Assembly (NCBI GenBank): GCA_016213105.1
Contig: JACRBN010000025.1
Span: 248,001-312,000 of the forward strand
Origin: Chloroflexota bacterium
GTDB lineage: Bacteria > Chloroflexota > Anaerolineae > Anaerolineales > Villigracilaceae
Length of the DNA: 64,000 bases
Direction: 5' to 3'
Both the position numbers and the translations under genes were made by a program. How positions within the stretch are numbered: the first letter of the stretch is position 1; the number at the start of each line of letters is the position of its first letter. Shown piece by piece: positions 47,163 through 55,039 of the stretch. The notes beneath the pieces were generated by a model, which was not told the DNA's origin, searched no databases, and saw only the letters and a list, made by a program, of their open reading frames with translations.

Positions 47163-48115
47163 TTTGCCCTGAACCACTCGATTGTGCGGCGCATACCTTC
47201 TTCGAAGGGGACTTGTGCGCTCCAGCCGAAGAGTTCCTTCGCGCGGGAGACGTCCAGTCCGCGGCGGGGCTGGCCGTTGGGCTTGTCGGTCTGCCAGACG
47301 ATTTTGCCTTCGAAGCCTGTCAGCTTGGCAATCATCTCGGTCAGGTCTTTGATGGAGATTTCATAACCAGAGCCAAGGTTGACAGGCAGGTCGCCGTTAT
47401 ATGTTTCCGCGGCGGTGACAATGCCATCGGCGGCATCTTCCACGTACAGGAATTCGCGCGTGGGCGAGCCGTCGCCCCAGGCGGGCAGTTCCGCGTCGCC
47501 ATTTTCCCTGGCGGCAATCGCCTTGCGGATCAACGCGGGGATGACGTGCGAGGTCGCCAAGTTGAAGTTATCGCGCGGGCCGTACAGATTCACAGGCAGC
47601 AGGAAGATGGCATTGAAGCCATACTGCTGACGGTAAGCCTGCGCCTGCACCAGCATCATCTTCTTGGCCAGGCCGTAGGGCGCGTTGGTCTCTTCGGGGT
47701 AGCCGATCCACAGGTCATCTTCCTTGAACGGCACAGGCGTGAACTTGGGATAGGCGCAGACCGTGCCGATGGCGACGAATTTGCCTACACCGTTCTTCCA
47801 GGCCTGGTGCATCAACTCCACACCCATCATCAGGTTGTCATAGAAGAATTCGGCGGGGTGTTCACGGTTGGCGCCGATGCCGCCCACGTTAGCCGCCAGA
47901 TGGATGATGACCACATTCTTCGGGTCAACACCGCTGAGCGAATCCACATACATGCGTCGGATGTCATTCGGGTCGACCAGGTTGTAATCCTCGATGCGCG
48001 GAATGAAGACATCTGTCGCGCCGCGTTCCTTGAGCTTCGCGATCACGAACGATCCCAGGAAGCCTGCACCGCCCGTGACGATGATTTTTTTACCTTGCCA
48101 AAAATTTTCTGCCAT
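47147..48115 (-). CDS. fcl: GDP-L-fucose synthase-like epimerase/reductase
   Basis: NADP-dependent extended SDR of 322 residues like GDP-L-fucose synthase (WcaG). [20 protein letters not shown] (Rossmann), [40 protein letters not shown] (Ser/Thr-Cys catalytic region), [20 protein letters not shown] (YxxxK) and [20 protein letters not shown] all match. No GDP-mannose 4,6-dehydratase is in the window, so the substrate is not settled. GGAGAATCATC precedes the ATG at 48115. The last three codons and stop come from a heptad repeat. Confidence 0.88.
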   Translation of the reverse strand: MAENFWQGKKIIVTGGAGFLGSFVIAKLKERGATDVFIPRIEDYNLVDPNDIRRMYVDSLSGVDPKNVVIIHLAANVGGIGANREHPAEFFYDNLMMGVELMHQAWKNGVGKFVAIGTVCAYPKFTPVPFKEDDLWIGYPEETNAPYGLAKKMMLVQAQAYRQQYGFNAIFLLPVNLYGPRDNFNLATSHVIPALIRKAIAARENGDAELPAWGDGSPTREFLYVEDAADGIVTAAETYNGDLPVNLGSGYEISIKDLTEMIAKLTGFEGKIVWQTDKPNGQPRRGLDVSRAKELFGWSAQVPFEEGMRRTIEWFRANRSKV

Positions 48116-48136
48116 GATGATTCTCCATTATTTTAT

Positions 48137-48228
48137 GTCGTTGCGAGGGCAGTGTTCTTCTGCCCGAAGCAACCTCCACCTTACGGGAGATCGCTTCGTC
48201 GCTCCCTATGGTCGCTCCTCGCAATGAC
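48137..48228. repeat. MITE-like palindromic repeat, copy 7
   Basis: GTCGTTGCGAGGGCAGTGTT, CGAAGCAACCTCC, a short centre, GGAGATCGCTTCGTCG and GCTCCTCGCAATGACA. Arms have diverged more than in the other copies. Confidence 0.8.
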
Positions 48229-48231
48229 ATG

Positions 48232-49245
48232 TTACTGCACAATAAACTGCGCGTTTCGATATTTCTCATCCAGCGGATTGCGGATCATACCCGTCTTCAA
48301 CGCGTTCAGTACCTCGCGGATGCCGTGATCCACATCCAGCGTGGTCTCGAAACCCAGCTCGCGTTTGATCTTGCCGAACGACACGGTGATGTCGCGCATG
48401 TCGCCGCCAAAGGTCAGGTTTTTGTATTCCACGGTCGTTTCGGGCATACGCTTCAACACCAGGGCCACGATCTGATCCTTGGTATAGTTGCCCGCGTCCG
48501 TGCCGAGGTTGTACACCTGCCCGCGGATCTTCGCCTCGTCGGCGTCCAGGCCCAGCACAATGCCGCGCACCACATCGTAGACATGCACGAACGAGCGCGA
48601 ATATCCGCGCTGATAGATGATCAACTCGCGTTTGGTGAAGGCTTCGAGCACGAACTGATTCACGATCAGGTCGAAGCGCGTGCGCGGCGAGATGCCATAC
48701 AGCGTGGCAAAGCGGAACATCAGCGGCGCGCAGGAGGCGTCCTTTTGGGCCAGCAGGAATTCCTCCGAGGCGATCTTCGTCTCGGCGTACAGCGACTGCG
48801 GATTTAAAGGCGACTCTTCCGTGACGGACTGGCCGTCGGTCGAGAGGCCATAATTGCTGTAGGTGGACGCAAACACAAAGCGTCCGACGCCCAGGCTGGC
48901 TGCCTGCTCGAAGAGCATCTTCGTGGACTCGACGTTGTAGCGCCAGGCCACCTGTTTGCCAACCGCCTGACAGGCGGGGAATCCCACGATGCCCGCCAGG
49001 TGAACGACCGCCTCGGGCTTGGGCCAGTCCCCTTTGACGGCTCCACGCAGGGCGCGCGGCTCGGTCACGTCGGCTTTGACAAAATGGAAGTTGGGATGAT
49101 TCAAAAACGGGGTCAACGATTCGCCGCCAAAGAGCAGCGTGTCGACGACGGTGACGCGATGATTGGCGCGCAGCAGTTCCGCAGTCAGCAGGGAGCCGAT
49201 GTAGCCCGCCCCGCCCGTCACCAGCACATGTCGTTGATCCGTCAT
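48232..49245 (-). CDS. NAD-dependent nucleotide-sugar epimerase/dehydratase
   Basis: Extended SDR of 337 residues. HVLVTGGAGYIGSLLTAELL (Rossmann), VVDTLLFGGESLTPFLNHPN, VVHLAGIVGFPACQAVGKQV, FVFASTYSNYGLSTDGQSVT (catalytic Ser/Tyr region) and QSLYAETKIASEEFLLAQKD (YxxxK) define it. The substrate is probably a nucleotide sugar or related intermediate used in the cluster. GGAGGAGAAACC precedes the ATG at 49245, which overlaps the regulator's stop as ATGA. First enzyme gene of the cluster after the regulator. Confidence 0.88.
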   Translation of the reverse strand: MTDQRHVLVTGGAGYIGSLLTAELLRANHRVTVVDTLLFGGESLTPFLNHPNFHFVKADVTEPRALRGAVKGDWPKPEAVVHLAGIVGFPACQAVGKQVAWRYNVESTKMLFEQAASLGVGRFVFASTYSNYGLSTDGQSVTEESPLNPQSLYAETKIASEEFLLAQKDASCAPLMFRFATLYGISPRTRFDLIVNQFVLEAFTKRELIIYQRGYSRSFVHVYDVVRGIVLGLDADEAKIRGQVYNLGTDAGNYTKDQIVALVLKRMPETTVEYKNLTFGGDMRDITVSFGKIKRELGFETTLDVDHGIREVLNALKTGMIRNPLDEKYRNAQFIVQ

Positions 49246-49718
49246 GGTTTCTCCTCCAGTTCCAGATGAATCCTGAATCCGTCCACGCGCAGGCAGGGCG
49301 CGGAGTTATCCGTCACCACGCTGACGCCTTCTTCGAGACAGGTCAGGCGGCAGATATCGGCCATGTCGCCCTCGCCCACAATGCGGACACGGTCGTGACC
49401 CGCGCGGCGCAGTTCAGCAACGCGCTCCTGCACACGCTGGCGGGTTTTGCGGTACAGCGAAAAGGAAGTCTCCACGTAGTTGACCGCCAGGCGGGCGCGC
49501 AGGGCGATCCCTTCGGGCGTGATAATGTAGCGCAATTTCTTGCGTTCTGCGCGCGAGACCTTGACCGCCCCCTTGGCGATCAGGCGCTTTAAATGCCAAT
49601 TGACCGTGCCAACCGCCACGCCCAATTGGTGGGCCAGCGTGGATTGATTGACATCGGGATCGGTTTCGATCTGTTCGAGCAGGGTCAGTTCGCGAAAGTC
49701 GTCGTTTGTGGATTCCAT
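49242..49718 (-). CDS. EPS-associated MarR-like winged-helix regulator
   Basis: A 158-residue DNA-binding protein. The N-terminal winged helix is FRELTLLEQIETDPDVNQST, then LAHQLGVAVGTVNWHLKRLI and KGAVKVSRAERKKLRYIITP (residues about 8-70). The next part, EGIALRARLAVNYVETSFSL, is the hallmark of the EPS-associated MarR family (TIGR04176 type). A C-terminal region adds VRIVGEGDMADICRLTCLEE, not part of the winged helix. It heads the polysaccharide operon and overlaps the next gene as ATGA. A palindrome over its -10 box suggests self-regulation. Confidence 0.85.
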   Translation of the reverse strand: MESTNDDFRELTLLEQIETDPDVNQSTLAHQLGVAVGTVNWHLKRLIAKGAVKVSRAERKKLRYIITPEGIALRARLAVNYVETSFSLYRKTRQRVQERVAELRRAGHDRVRIVGEGDMADICRLTCLEEGVSVVTDNSAPCLRVDGFRIHLELEEKP

Positions 49719-49725
49719 AATTCAA

Positions 49726-49767
49726 AATTCAGTCGCTGAATTATAACCCCAATCGGAAGCGGGTCAA
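49726..49767 (-). promoter_or_regulatory. Promoter and operator of the polysaccharide operon
   Basis: TTGACC (49767-49762), a 16-bp spacer and TATAAT (49745-49740) form a near-consensus promoter. AATTCAG (49726-49732), TCG and CTGAATT (49736-49742) form a perfect 7-3-7 palindrome covering the end of the -10 box and start of transcription, a likely binding site for the MarR-like regulator. Confidence 0.8.
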
Positions 49768-49777
49768 GCCTAAAACC

Positions 49778-49806
49778 TTTGCAAAGCTCCCTCACCCGCG
49801 TACAAT
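49778..49806 (+). promoter_or_regulatory. Promoter of the 49815 gene, leaderless arrangement
   Basis: TTTGCA (49778-49783), a 17-bp spacer and TACAAT (49801-49806), which ends 9 bases before the ATG. No ribosome site. Diverges from the polysaccharide operon promoter. Confidence 0.6.
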
Positions 49807-49814
49807 CAGCCCGC

Positions 49815-51248
49815 ATGAATCCCCAACCCTCCTTCGACGCGGCTGGCCGCGCCTATCAACAAACCCGCATCGCCCATTGGGACGCGCTCGCCAGACGACG
49901 CGACACCTGGCATGGACAGGGCGGCTGGTATCACCGCCGCCTGCATGAAATCTTCCGTTTTCTGGTCGGCCCCAGCCAGCGCGTGCTCGAAATCGGATGC
50001 GGCGCAGGCGGGCTGCTGTCTACGCTCCAGCCTTCGAAAGGCGTGGGCGTGGATTTCTCCGCCGAGGCCATCCAACGCGGACGGGCCAGCCATCCCGAAC
50101 TCGAATTCATCCACGCCGACGCGCACGATCTCTCCGCGCTGAAGGGGCCGTTCGACTTTATCATTCTCTCGGATACGATCAACGACCTGTGGGATGTCCA
50201 GCGCGTGTTCGAGCAGGTGTGCCCGTTGTGTACACCGCGCACACGGCTGATCCTCAATTTTCACAGCCACTTGTGGGGATTACCGCTGGCGATCTTGCAG
50301 CGGCTTGGGCTGGCCTCTCCCAACCTCGACCAGAACTGGCTGACGCGGGAGGATATCAGCGGGATGCTGCACCTGGCCGGCTTCGAAGCCATCCGCTTTA
50401 CGCGGGAAGTATTGTGGCCGTTGCCGCTGGGCGGATTCGCCGACCGCTTCCTCGTGCGCTTCTGGCCGTTCAGCGAGCTGGCCCTAGCCAACTTCGTCAT
50501 CGCCCGACCCGCGCCCCAGCCTGCTCCGCCTCCGAAGGTCTCGGTCATCGTCCCCGCGCGGAACGAGTCGGGCAACGTTCAGGCCATCTTCGAGCGCACA
50601 CCCCAGATGGGACGCGAGACCGAGCTGGTCTTCGTCGAGGGCCACTCTTCCGACGACACATATGCGGCCATCGAACGCGAGATGGCCGTCCATCCCGAAA
50701 TCCCCGCGCAGCTGCACCGCCAGACGGGCATCGGCAAAGCGGACGCCGTCCGCCTGGGCTACGACAAAGCCACGGGTGACGTGCTCATGATCCTGGACGC
50801 CGACCTGACCGTCCCGCCCGAGGATCTGCCGCGCTTTTACGACGCGCTGGTCTCGGGCAAGGGTGAGTTCATCAACGGCGTGCGCCTGGTCTATCCTATG
50901 GAAAAGGAAGCCATGCGCGGACTGAACTTCCTCGGCAACAAATTCTTCAGCCTGGCCTTCTCGTGGCTGCTCGGTCAGTCCGTCAAGGACACGTTGTGCG
51001 GCACGAAGGTGCTCTGGCGCGAGGATTACCAAAAGATCGCCGCCAACCGCGCCTACTTCGGCGACTTCGACCCCTTCGGCGATTTCGACCTGATCTTTGG
51101 CGCGGCCAAGCTCAACCTCAAGATCGTCGACCTGCCCATCCGCTACCGCGAACGCACCTACGGCTCCACCAACATCTCGCGTTGGAAGCACGGGCTGCTG
51201 CTCTTGCGCATGGTGGCCTTCGCGGCGCGGAGGATCAAGTTCGTATGA
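49815..51248 (+). CDS. Fused SAM methyltransferase and family 2 glycosyltransferase
   Basis: A 477-residue two-domain enzyme. Residues about 1-210: class I methyltransferase with RVLEIGCGAGGLLSTLQPSK (motif I), VGVDFSAEAIQRG and FIILSDTINDLWDVQRVFEQ. A Pro-rich hinge (RPAPQPAPPPK) leads to a GT2 domain, residues about 233-470: VSVIVPARNESGNVQAIFER, TGIGKADAVRLGYDKATGDV, the metal-binding ILDADLTVPPEDLPRFYDAL and an amphipathic C-terminal part (VDLPIRYRERTYGSTNISRW) typical of Dpm1-like members. The start at 49815 is fixed by the -10 box just upstream. Its stop overlaps the next gene as ATGA. Confidence 0.88.
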   Translation: MNPQPSFDAAGRAYQQTRIAHWDALARRRDTWHGQGGWYHRRLHEIFRFLVGPSQRVLEIGCGAGGLLSTLQPSKGVGVDFSAEAIQRGRASHPELEFIHADAHDLSALKGPFDFIILSDTINDLWDVQRVFEQVCPLCTPRTRLILNFHSHLWGLPLAILQRLGLASPNLDQNWLTREDISGMLHLAGFEAIRFTREVLWPLPLGGFADRFLVRFWPFSELALANFVIARPAPQPAPPPKVSVIVPARNESGNVQAIFERTPQMGRETELVFVEGHSSDDTYAAIEREMAVHPEIPAQLHRQTGIGKADAVRLGYDKATGDVLMILDADLTVPPEDLPRFYDALVSGKGEFINGVRLVYPMEKEAMRGLNFLGNKFFSLAFSWLLGQSVKDTLCGTKVLWREDYQKIAANRAYFGDFDPFGDFDLIFGAAKLNLKIVDLPIRYRERTYGSTNISRWKHGLLLLRMVAFAARRIKFV

Positions 51249-51997
51249 ACCCGCAGGACGTCAACGTTCACGAGGAACAGATCCTCGAAAACCAGAAACA
51301 CTGGGAGCGCAAGCCGCTGCTGCGTCAGATCTATCGCGGCTTTCACGAACTGATCGCGGCACAGCTCAGCCAAAAGCCGGACAGCCAGATCGTGGAGTTG
51401 GGCTCGGGCATCGGCAACATCCGGAAAGTCATCCCCACCTGCCTGCGCACTGACCTGTTCCCCAACCCCTGGCTGGATCAGACCGAAAACGCCTACGCCC
51501 TGTCCTTTACAGATGGCAGCGTCTCGGACTTGATCCTCTTCGACGTGTTCCATCATTTCCGCTACCCCGGCACCGCCCTGCAAGAATTCGAACGCGTGCT
51601 CCAGCCAGGCGGGCGGGTGATCATCTTCGATCCCTGCATCAGCCTGCTGGGGCTGATCGTGTACGGGCCGCTGCATCCCGAACCCATCGCCGCGTTTCAG
51701 CCCATCACCTGGCTCGCGCCGGGCAACTGGTTGCCCTCCGAAACGGATTACTACGCGGCGCAGGGCAACGCCACACGCGTCTTTGTGCAGAAACAATTCG
51801 CAGATCGGCTCGGGGCGTGGAAGGTAGTCAGCGTCCAGCGCATCGCGGCCCTGGCCTATGCCGCCTCGGGTGGATATTCGGGTCCGCAGTTGTATCCGAC
51901 GGCAGCCTATCCCCTGGTGAAAGCCATCGAGAAAATTTTACAACCATTCCCCCTGGTGTTTGCCACGCGGCTTTTGGTGGTGCTGGAAAAGAAGTAA
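51245..51997 (+). CDS. SAM-dependent methyltransferase
   Basis: A 250-residue class I methyltransferase. Motif I is SQIVELGSGIGNIRKVIPTC, a later motif is ILFDVFHHFRYPGTALQEFE and post-motif RVLQPGGRVIIFDPCISLLG. The rest has no known signature. It starts with ATGA overlap on the fusion gene, and the pair forms a small plus-strand operon terminated at 52092. Acceptor unknown. Confidence 0.85.
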   Translation: MNPQDVNVHEEQILENQKHWERKPLLRQIYRGFHELIAAQLSQKPDSQIVELGSGIGNIRKVIPTCLRTDLFPNPWLDQTENAYALSFTDGSVSDLILFDVFHHFRYPGTALQEFERVLQPGGRVIIFDPCISLLGLIVYGPLHPEPIAAFQPITWLAPGNWLPSETDYYAAQGNATRVFVQKQFADRLGAWKVVSVQRIAALAYAASGGYSGPQLYPTAAYPLVKAIEKILQPFPLVFATRLLVVLEKK

Positions 51998-52091
51998 CGT
52001 AGTGATATAGGTGTGATGAATTCCGTGGGGCGGGATGGAATCCCACCAAAGCATGAATACGCGGAATTCCGCGCCACATAACTTAAAACAG

Positions 52092-52130
52092 ATACGCCCG
52101 CAGTTGATTGACTGCGGGCGTATTTATTTT
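52092..52130. terminator. Bidirectional terminator between convergent genes
   Basis: ATACGCCCGCAGT pairs perfectly with ACTGCGGGCGTAT (52092-52104 with 52111-52123), followed by TTATTTT on the plus strand and preceded by AAAACA (T-rich on minus). Between genes ending at 51997 (plus) and 52188 (minus). Confidence 0.85.
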
Positions 52131-52133
52131 GCT

Positions 52134-52185
52134 CGCGGCGGATTTCAAATCCGTCGCCGCTGGATTGCAAATCCAGCGGGAGCGT
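52134..52185. repeat. Paired short palindromes (CGGCGGATTT and CGCTGGATT types)
   Basis: CGGCGGATTTCAAATCCGTC G and CGCTGGATTGCAAATCCAGC G, ending in GGAGCG. Same alternating pair as in the cluster at 21.1-21.3 kb. Confidence 0.7.
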
Positions 52186-52187
52186 CA

Positions 52188-54179
52188 CTATTGACAGGCC
52201 GAAATATCCAACAACCTGCGGAAATCCTTGCGATAGTCATCGGGGGCGCGAGTGCCCTGCACCTCGTCCACAAGTTTCACGCAGGCGTCCTGATACAGAT
52301 ACTGAACTTCAGGGGATATTTCCTCCCAATATTCAGTTCCAAAATAAATGTAATCGAAACCCGCCGCATTGAGCAGTTGGGGCTCAGGGTTGCCCATAAG
52401 CTGATTCCACTCGGGCGTCAGCACCCAGGCGCTCATCGAGTTGCTGCCGCGGCCAAAGACCGTCACGGCGCGGCGCGGGTCGGCGTCGAAGACCATCGCG
52501 TCGCGCGGCAACAGATTCCAGTGGCGGTTCTCCATGCGCACATCCATCTCGTTCATGAAATATGGCAGGATGGGATTTTGGATGGCGATCAACTGCACGC
52601 CGAGGAAGACCAGCCCGCCGAAGATGGAAATCAGGCCCAGGGAGAGTCCCGTCAACTTCAGGCTTTCACTGCGTTTCCTGAGCCAGATCCAAACCAGCGG
52701 AACGGCGTATAACGTGGGCACCAAAACCAACGTGACCATCAGGCGGGTCGTGGCGCTGACTCCCGCCGTGCCCGTGTATTTGACAAAGAGCGAAAAAAGA
52801 CCCGCCCCCGCGCTGACGGCCACCCCCGCCTCCCACCACTGCTGGGCGCGGAACATTTTCCTGCCCCAGATGAACAACAGCGGCAGCGCCAGCAGGACCG
52901 GTCCCATTTCGAACAGGCCCGCAATGAGTTGATACGGATCCAGCAGGCTCATGAATCCCAGGTGGGCGGAGACGAAGGCTGGGACGCCGGGCGCAAAATT
53001 AAAGGTATGGAAGGAACCTGCGTCGGCGGCGGGGAAGAGCATTCCGCGCGCGATCTCGGTCAGCACCCCGCCCTGAACGAGGGCAAAGACCAGGGCAACG
53101 GAGCCAACTCCCAGCGTCGGCAGGAAGGAGCGCGGGAGGTGGATGCGACGGGCGCGAATCCACTCGATCAGCAGCAGCAATCCAACGCTCGGATATACGA
53201 TCAGGAAGGTGTATTCCCCTGTCAGCGCGTAGGCGGCCAGGATCGCCGCGAGCACAATGCCGCCAGTCAGGCCGCGCAAACGGCGGAAAAGCATGATGAG
53301 CAGCAACAGGATCAACGGTCCCATCACGCCGATGCCCCCGAGAGTCATCGCGGCAGGCGAATTGACGCCGTTGGCAAACGCAAACGGGAACGGGAATGGG
53401 CCGCCGCCTTCGATGGCCCATGGGGAGATGAGCGCCTGCGCCAGGTCGGGCGCGGTCGGGATGCCCGATCCCAACAGCGAGATGTGCTCCGAAATCTTCT
53501 GCGTGAGGGCGGCAGGCAGGAGCAGCAGCAGCCAGCGCGCGCCGCCCGAGAAGGCGACGAAGAAGGCGCCCAGGCAGCCCGCGATGCGGCTGCGCGTCAT
53601 GCGGCGAGTCCAAAGGTAGGCCAGCATCACCAACAGGGACAGGGCCAGGGCGCGGGCGGCGTCCATGGCGGTCCACGGGAAGAGGTCGCCCAGGCGCGTC
53701 AATTGGGCGGAGAAGATCAGCAGCAGGTAGTGATAGCCAAAACGTAGGGAGGGGTCAAAGGGGAAGTGCGGCGGGATGTCGCCCGCGGCCATGATCGAGG
53801 TGAGCGGGATATTCTGAAAATCATCGAAGATGTTCAGCCCGCGCCCGATGGAAAAGAACACGTAAAAGAGGAAAAGCAGAACAAGGGCCTGGGGAAGCGA
53901 GAATGTCAACAGACTGTGCCAATCACGCAGGAGGGACTTCCAAGCCACAGCCAGGCCAAAGACCAGCACAAGGGCCGCGCCCACCCAAAACGAGTAAGGC
54001 ACAGGCATGAGATGGGACATCAGGTTGGACAGCCACAATTGCAAAACGAAGCCCAGCGCCAGACCCACGATCAGGCGCTCACGGCGCAGGCGAAAGACCT
54101 GGTGCGCGATGAACTGCCCGCCCAACATCCAGGCGGCGGCCCACAGCGCAAAGGGGATCAGGGTGAGGAGTTTCGTCAT
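52188..54179 (-). CDS. Large polytopic membrane protein, GT-C/DUF2298-like
   Basis: A 663-residue protein with about fourteen hydrophobic helices over the first 500 residues. The loop after the early helices has NIFDDFQNIPLTSIMAAGDI, then PPHFPFDPSLRFGYHYLLLI, where the Asp-Asp and the FGYHY wording are like the catalytic Asp and YYY motif of GT-C glycosyltransferases of the DUF2298/YYY type. The C-terminal 120 residues form a soluble domain (RENRHWNLLPRDAMVFDADP-like). Lipid-linked sugar donors are likely. The start at 54179 is 1 bp after the stop of the preceding gene. Confidence 0.78.
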   Translation of the reverse strand: MTKLLTLIPFALWAAAWMLGGQFIAHQVFRLRRERLIVGLALGFVLQLWLSNLMSHLMPVPYSFWVGAALVLVFGLAVAWKSLLRDWHSLLTFSLPQALVLLFLFYVFFSIGRGLNIFDDFQNIPLTSIMAAGDIPPHFPFDPSLRFGYHYLLLIFSAQLTRLGDLFPWTAMDAARALALSLLVMLAYLWTRRMTRSRIAGCLGAFFVAFSGGARWLLLLLPAALTQKISEHISLLGSGIPTAPDLAQALISPWAIEGGGPFPFPFAFANGVNSPAAMTLGGIGVMGPLILLLLIMLFRRLRGLTGGIVLAAILAAYALTGEYTFLIVYPSVGLLLLIEWIRARRIHLPRSFLPTLGVGSVALVFALVQGGVLTEIARGMLFPAADAGSFHTFNFAPGVPAFVSAHLGFMSLLDPYQLIAGLFEMGPVLLALPLLFIWGRKMFRAQQWWEAGVAVSAGAGLFSLFVKYTGTAGVSATTRLMVTLVLVPTLYAVPLVWIWLRKRSESLKLTGLSLGLISIFGGLVFLGVQLIAIQNPILPYFMNEMDVRMENRHWNLLPRDAMVFDADPRRAVTVFGRGSNSMSAWVLTPEWNQLMGNPEPQLLNAAGFDYIYFGTEYWEEISPEVQYLYQDACVKLVDEVQGTRAPDDYRKDFRRLLDISACQ

Positions 54180-54180
54180 G

Positions 54181-55002
54181 CTAGGCCCTGGGCTGGGAAG
54201 CCACCACGCGGATCATCGTAACTGAGTCATCATCCGCGTTGCCGCTCAGGAACTCGGGGCGGATGCGTGAACGGGCCTGCTGGAACTGCGCCTCGTCCCG
54301 TCCGCGCACAAGAATATCCACCCCCGAGAAGGAGGCCTCAAAAACGCGGCGATAATCCCAGATGCGATAACGGTTGTGATTGCTGGACGGGTTCAGCCAG
54401 CCGTACCAGACGGATTTGGAATAGCAAAGCATCTCGAACGGATATTTGAAGAAGTGATCGCGCAAGTCCACGAAGTGAATGTGCAGGCCGCTCGGGCTGG
54501 TCAATGCGGCCAGGGCGCGCGTGATGCCTTCCACGTCATCGAGATGCTCGTAGACGGAGTTGCTGATGATGAGATCGACGGGCGAAATATCGCCCGGCTG
54601 CACGTCGCGGATGTCGGCTTCGAGCAAGGTGATGCGCTCGTCGCGCGGACGCACGCGCTCTCCGTCCAGGCGCAGGTGGGCTTCATAGCGCGGCAGCAGG
54701 GCGCGGTTGTGGGCATCGTCGGGCGGGGCGTATTTCTCGCACAGCACCACCGCACCCGTGCCCGCTTCGAGCAGGCCCACACCGATGTCGAAGCGCCCAC
54801 CATAGCCGAAGACCATCACGCGTTTGCCTTGGAGCGAGTCGCCGCGTTCGGCCAGCACATCCACGTAACGCTGGACGGCGGCCTGCGGATCACGGGTTTC
54901 GAGTCCGGGCTCGATGACCAGGGAGCGCAGCAATAAAAAGCGCACGATCTTTTCGGGCAGGAAGTGGCGCACAACGCGCGGGAGGAGGTAGGGAAGGTTC
55001 AA
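54181..55002 (-). CDS. SAM-dependent methyltransferase (TTG start)
   Basis: A 273-residue protein. Motif I is unusual, KRVMVFGYGGRFDIGVGLLE (residues about 59-78; GYGG instead of GxGxG), followed by VVLCEKYAPPDDAHNRALLP, ITLLEADIRDVQPGDISPVD and LIISNSVYEHLDDVEGITRA. The start codon at 55002 is TTG, preceded by AAGGTGA. In line with the two membrane GT-like genes on each side; a glycan or lipid acceptor is likely. Confidence 0.72.
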   Translation of the reverse strand: MNLPYLLPRVVRHFLPEKIVRFLLLRSLVIEPGLETRDPQAAVQRYVDVLAERGDSLQGKRVMVFGYGGRFDIGVGLLEAGTGAVVLCEKYAPPDDAHNRALLPRYEAHLRLDGERVRPRDERITLLEADIRDVQPGDISPVDLIISNSVYEHLDDVEGITRALAALTSPSGLHIHFVDLRDHFFKYPFEMLCYSKSVWYGWLNPSSNHNRYRIWDYRRVFEASFSGVDILVRGRDEAQFQQARSRIRPEFLSGNADDDSVTMIRVVASQPRA

Positions 55003-55039
55003 TCGGTCACCTTGATCTTCAAGTGAGGGTCACTTGAAA

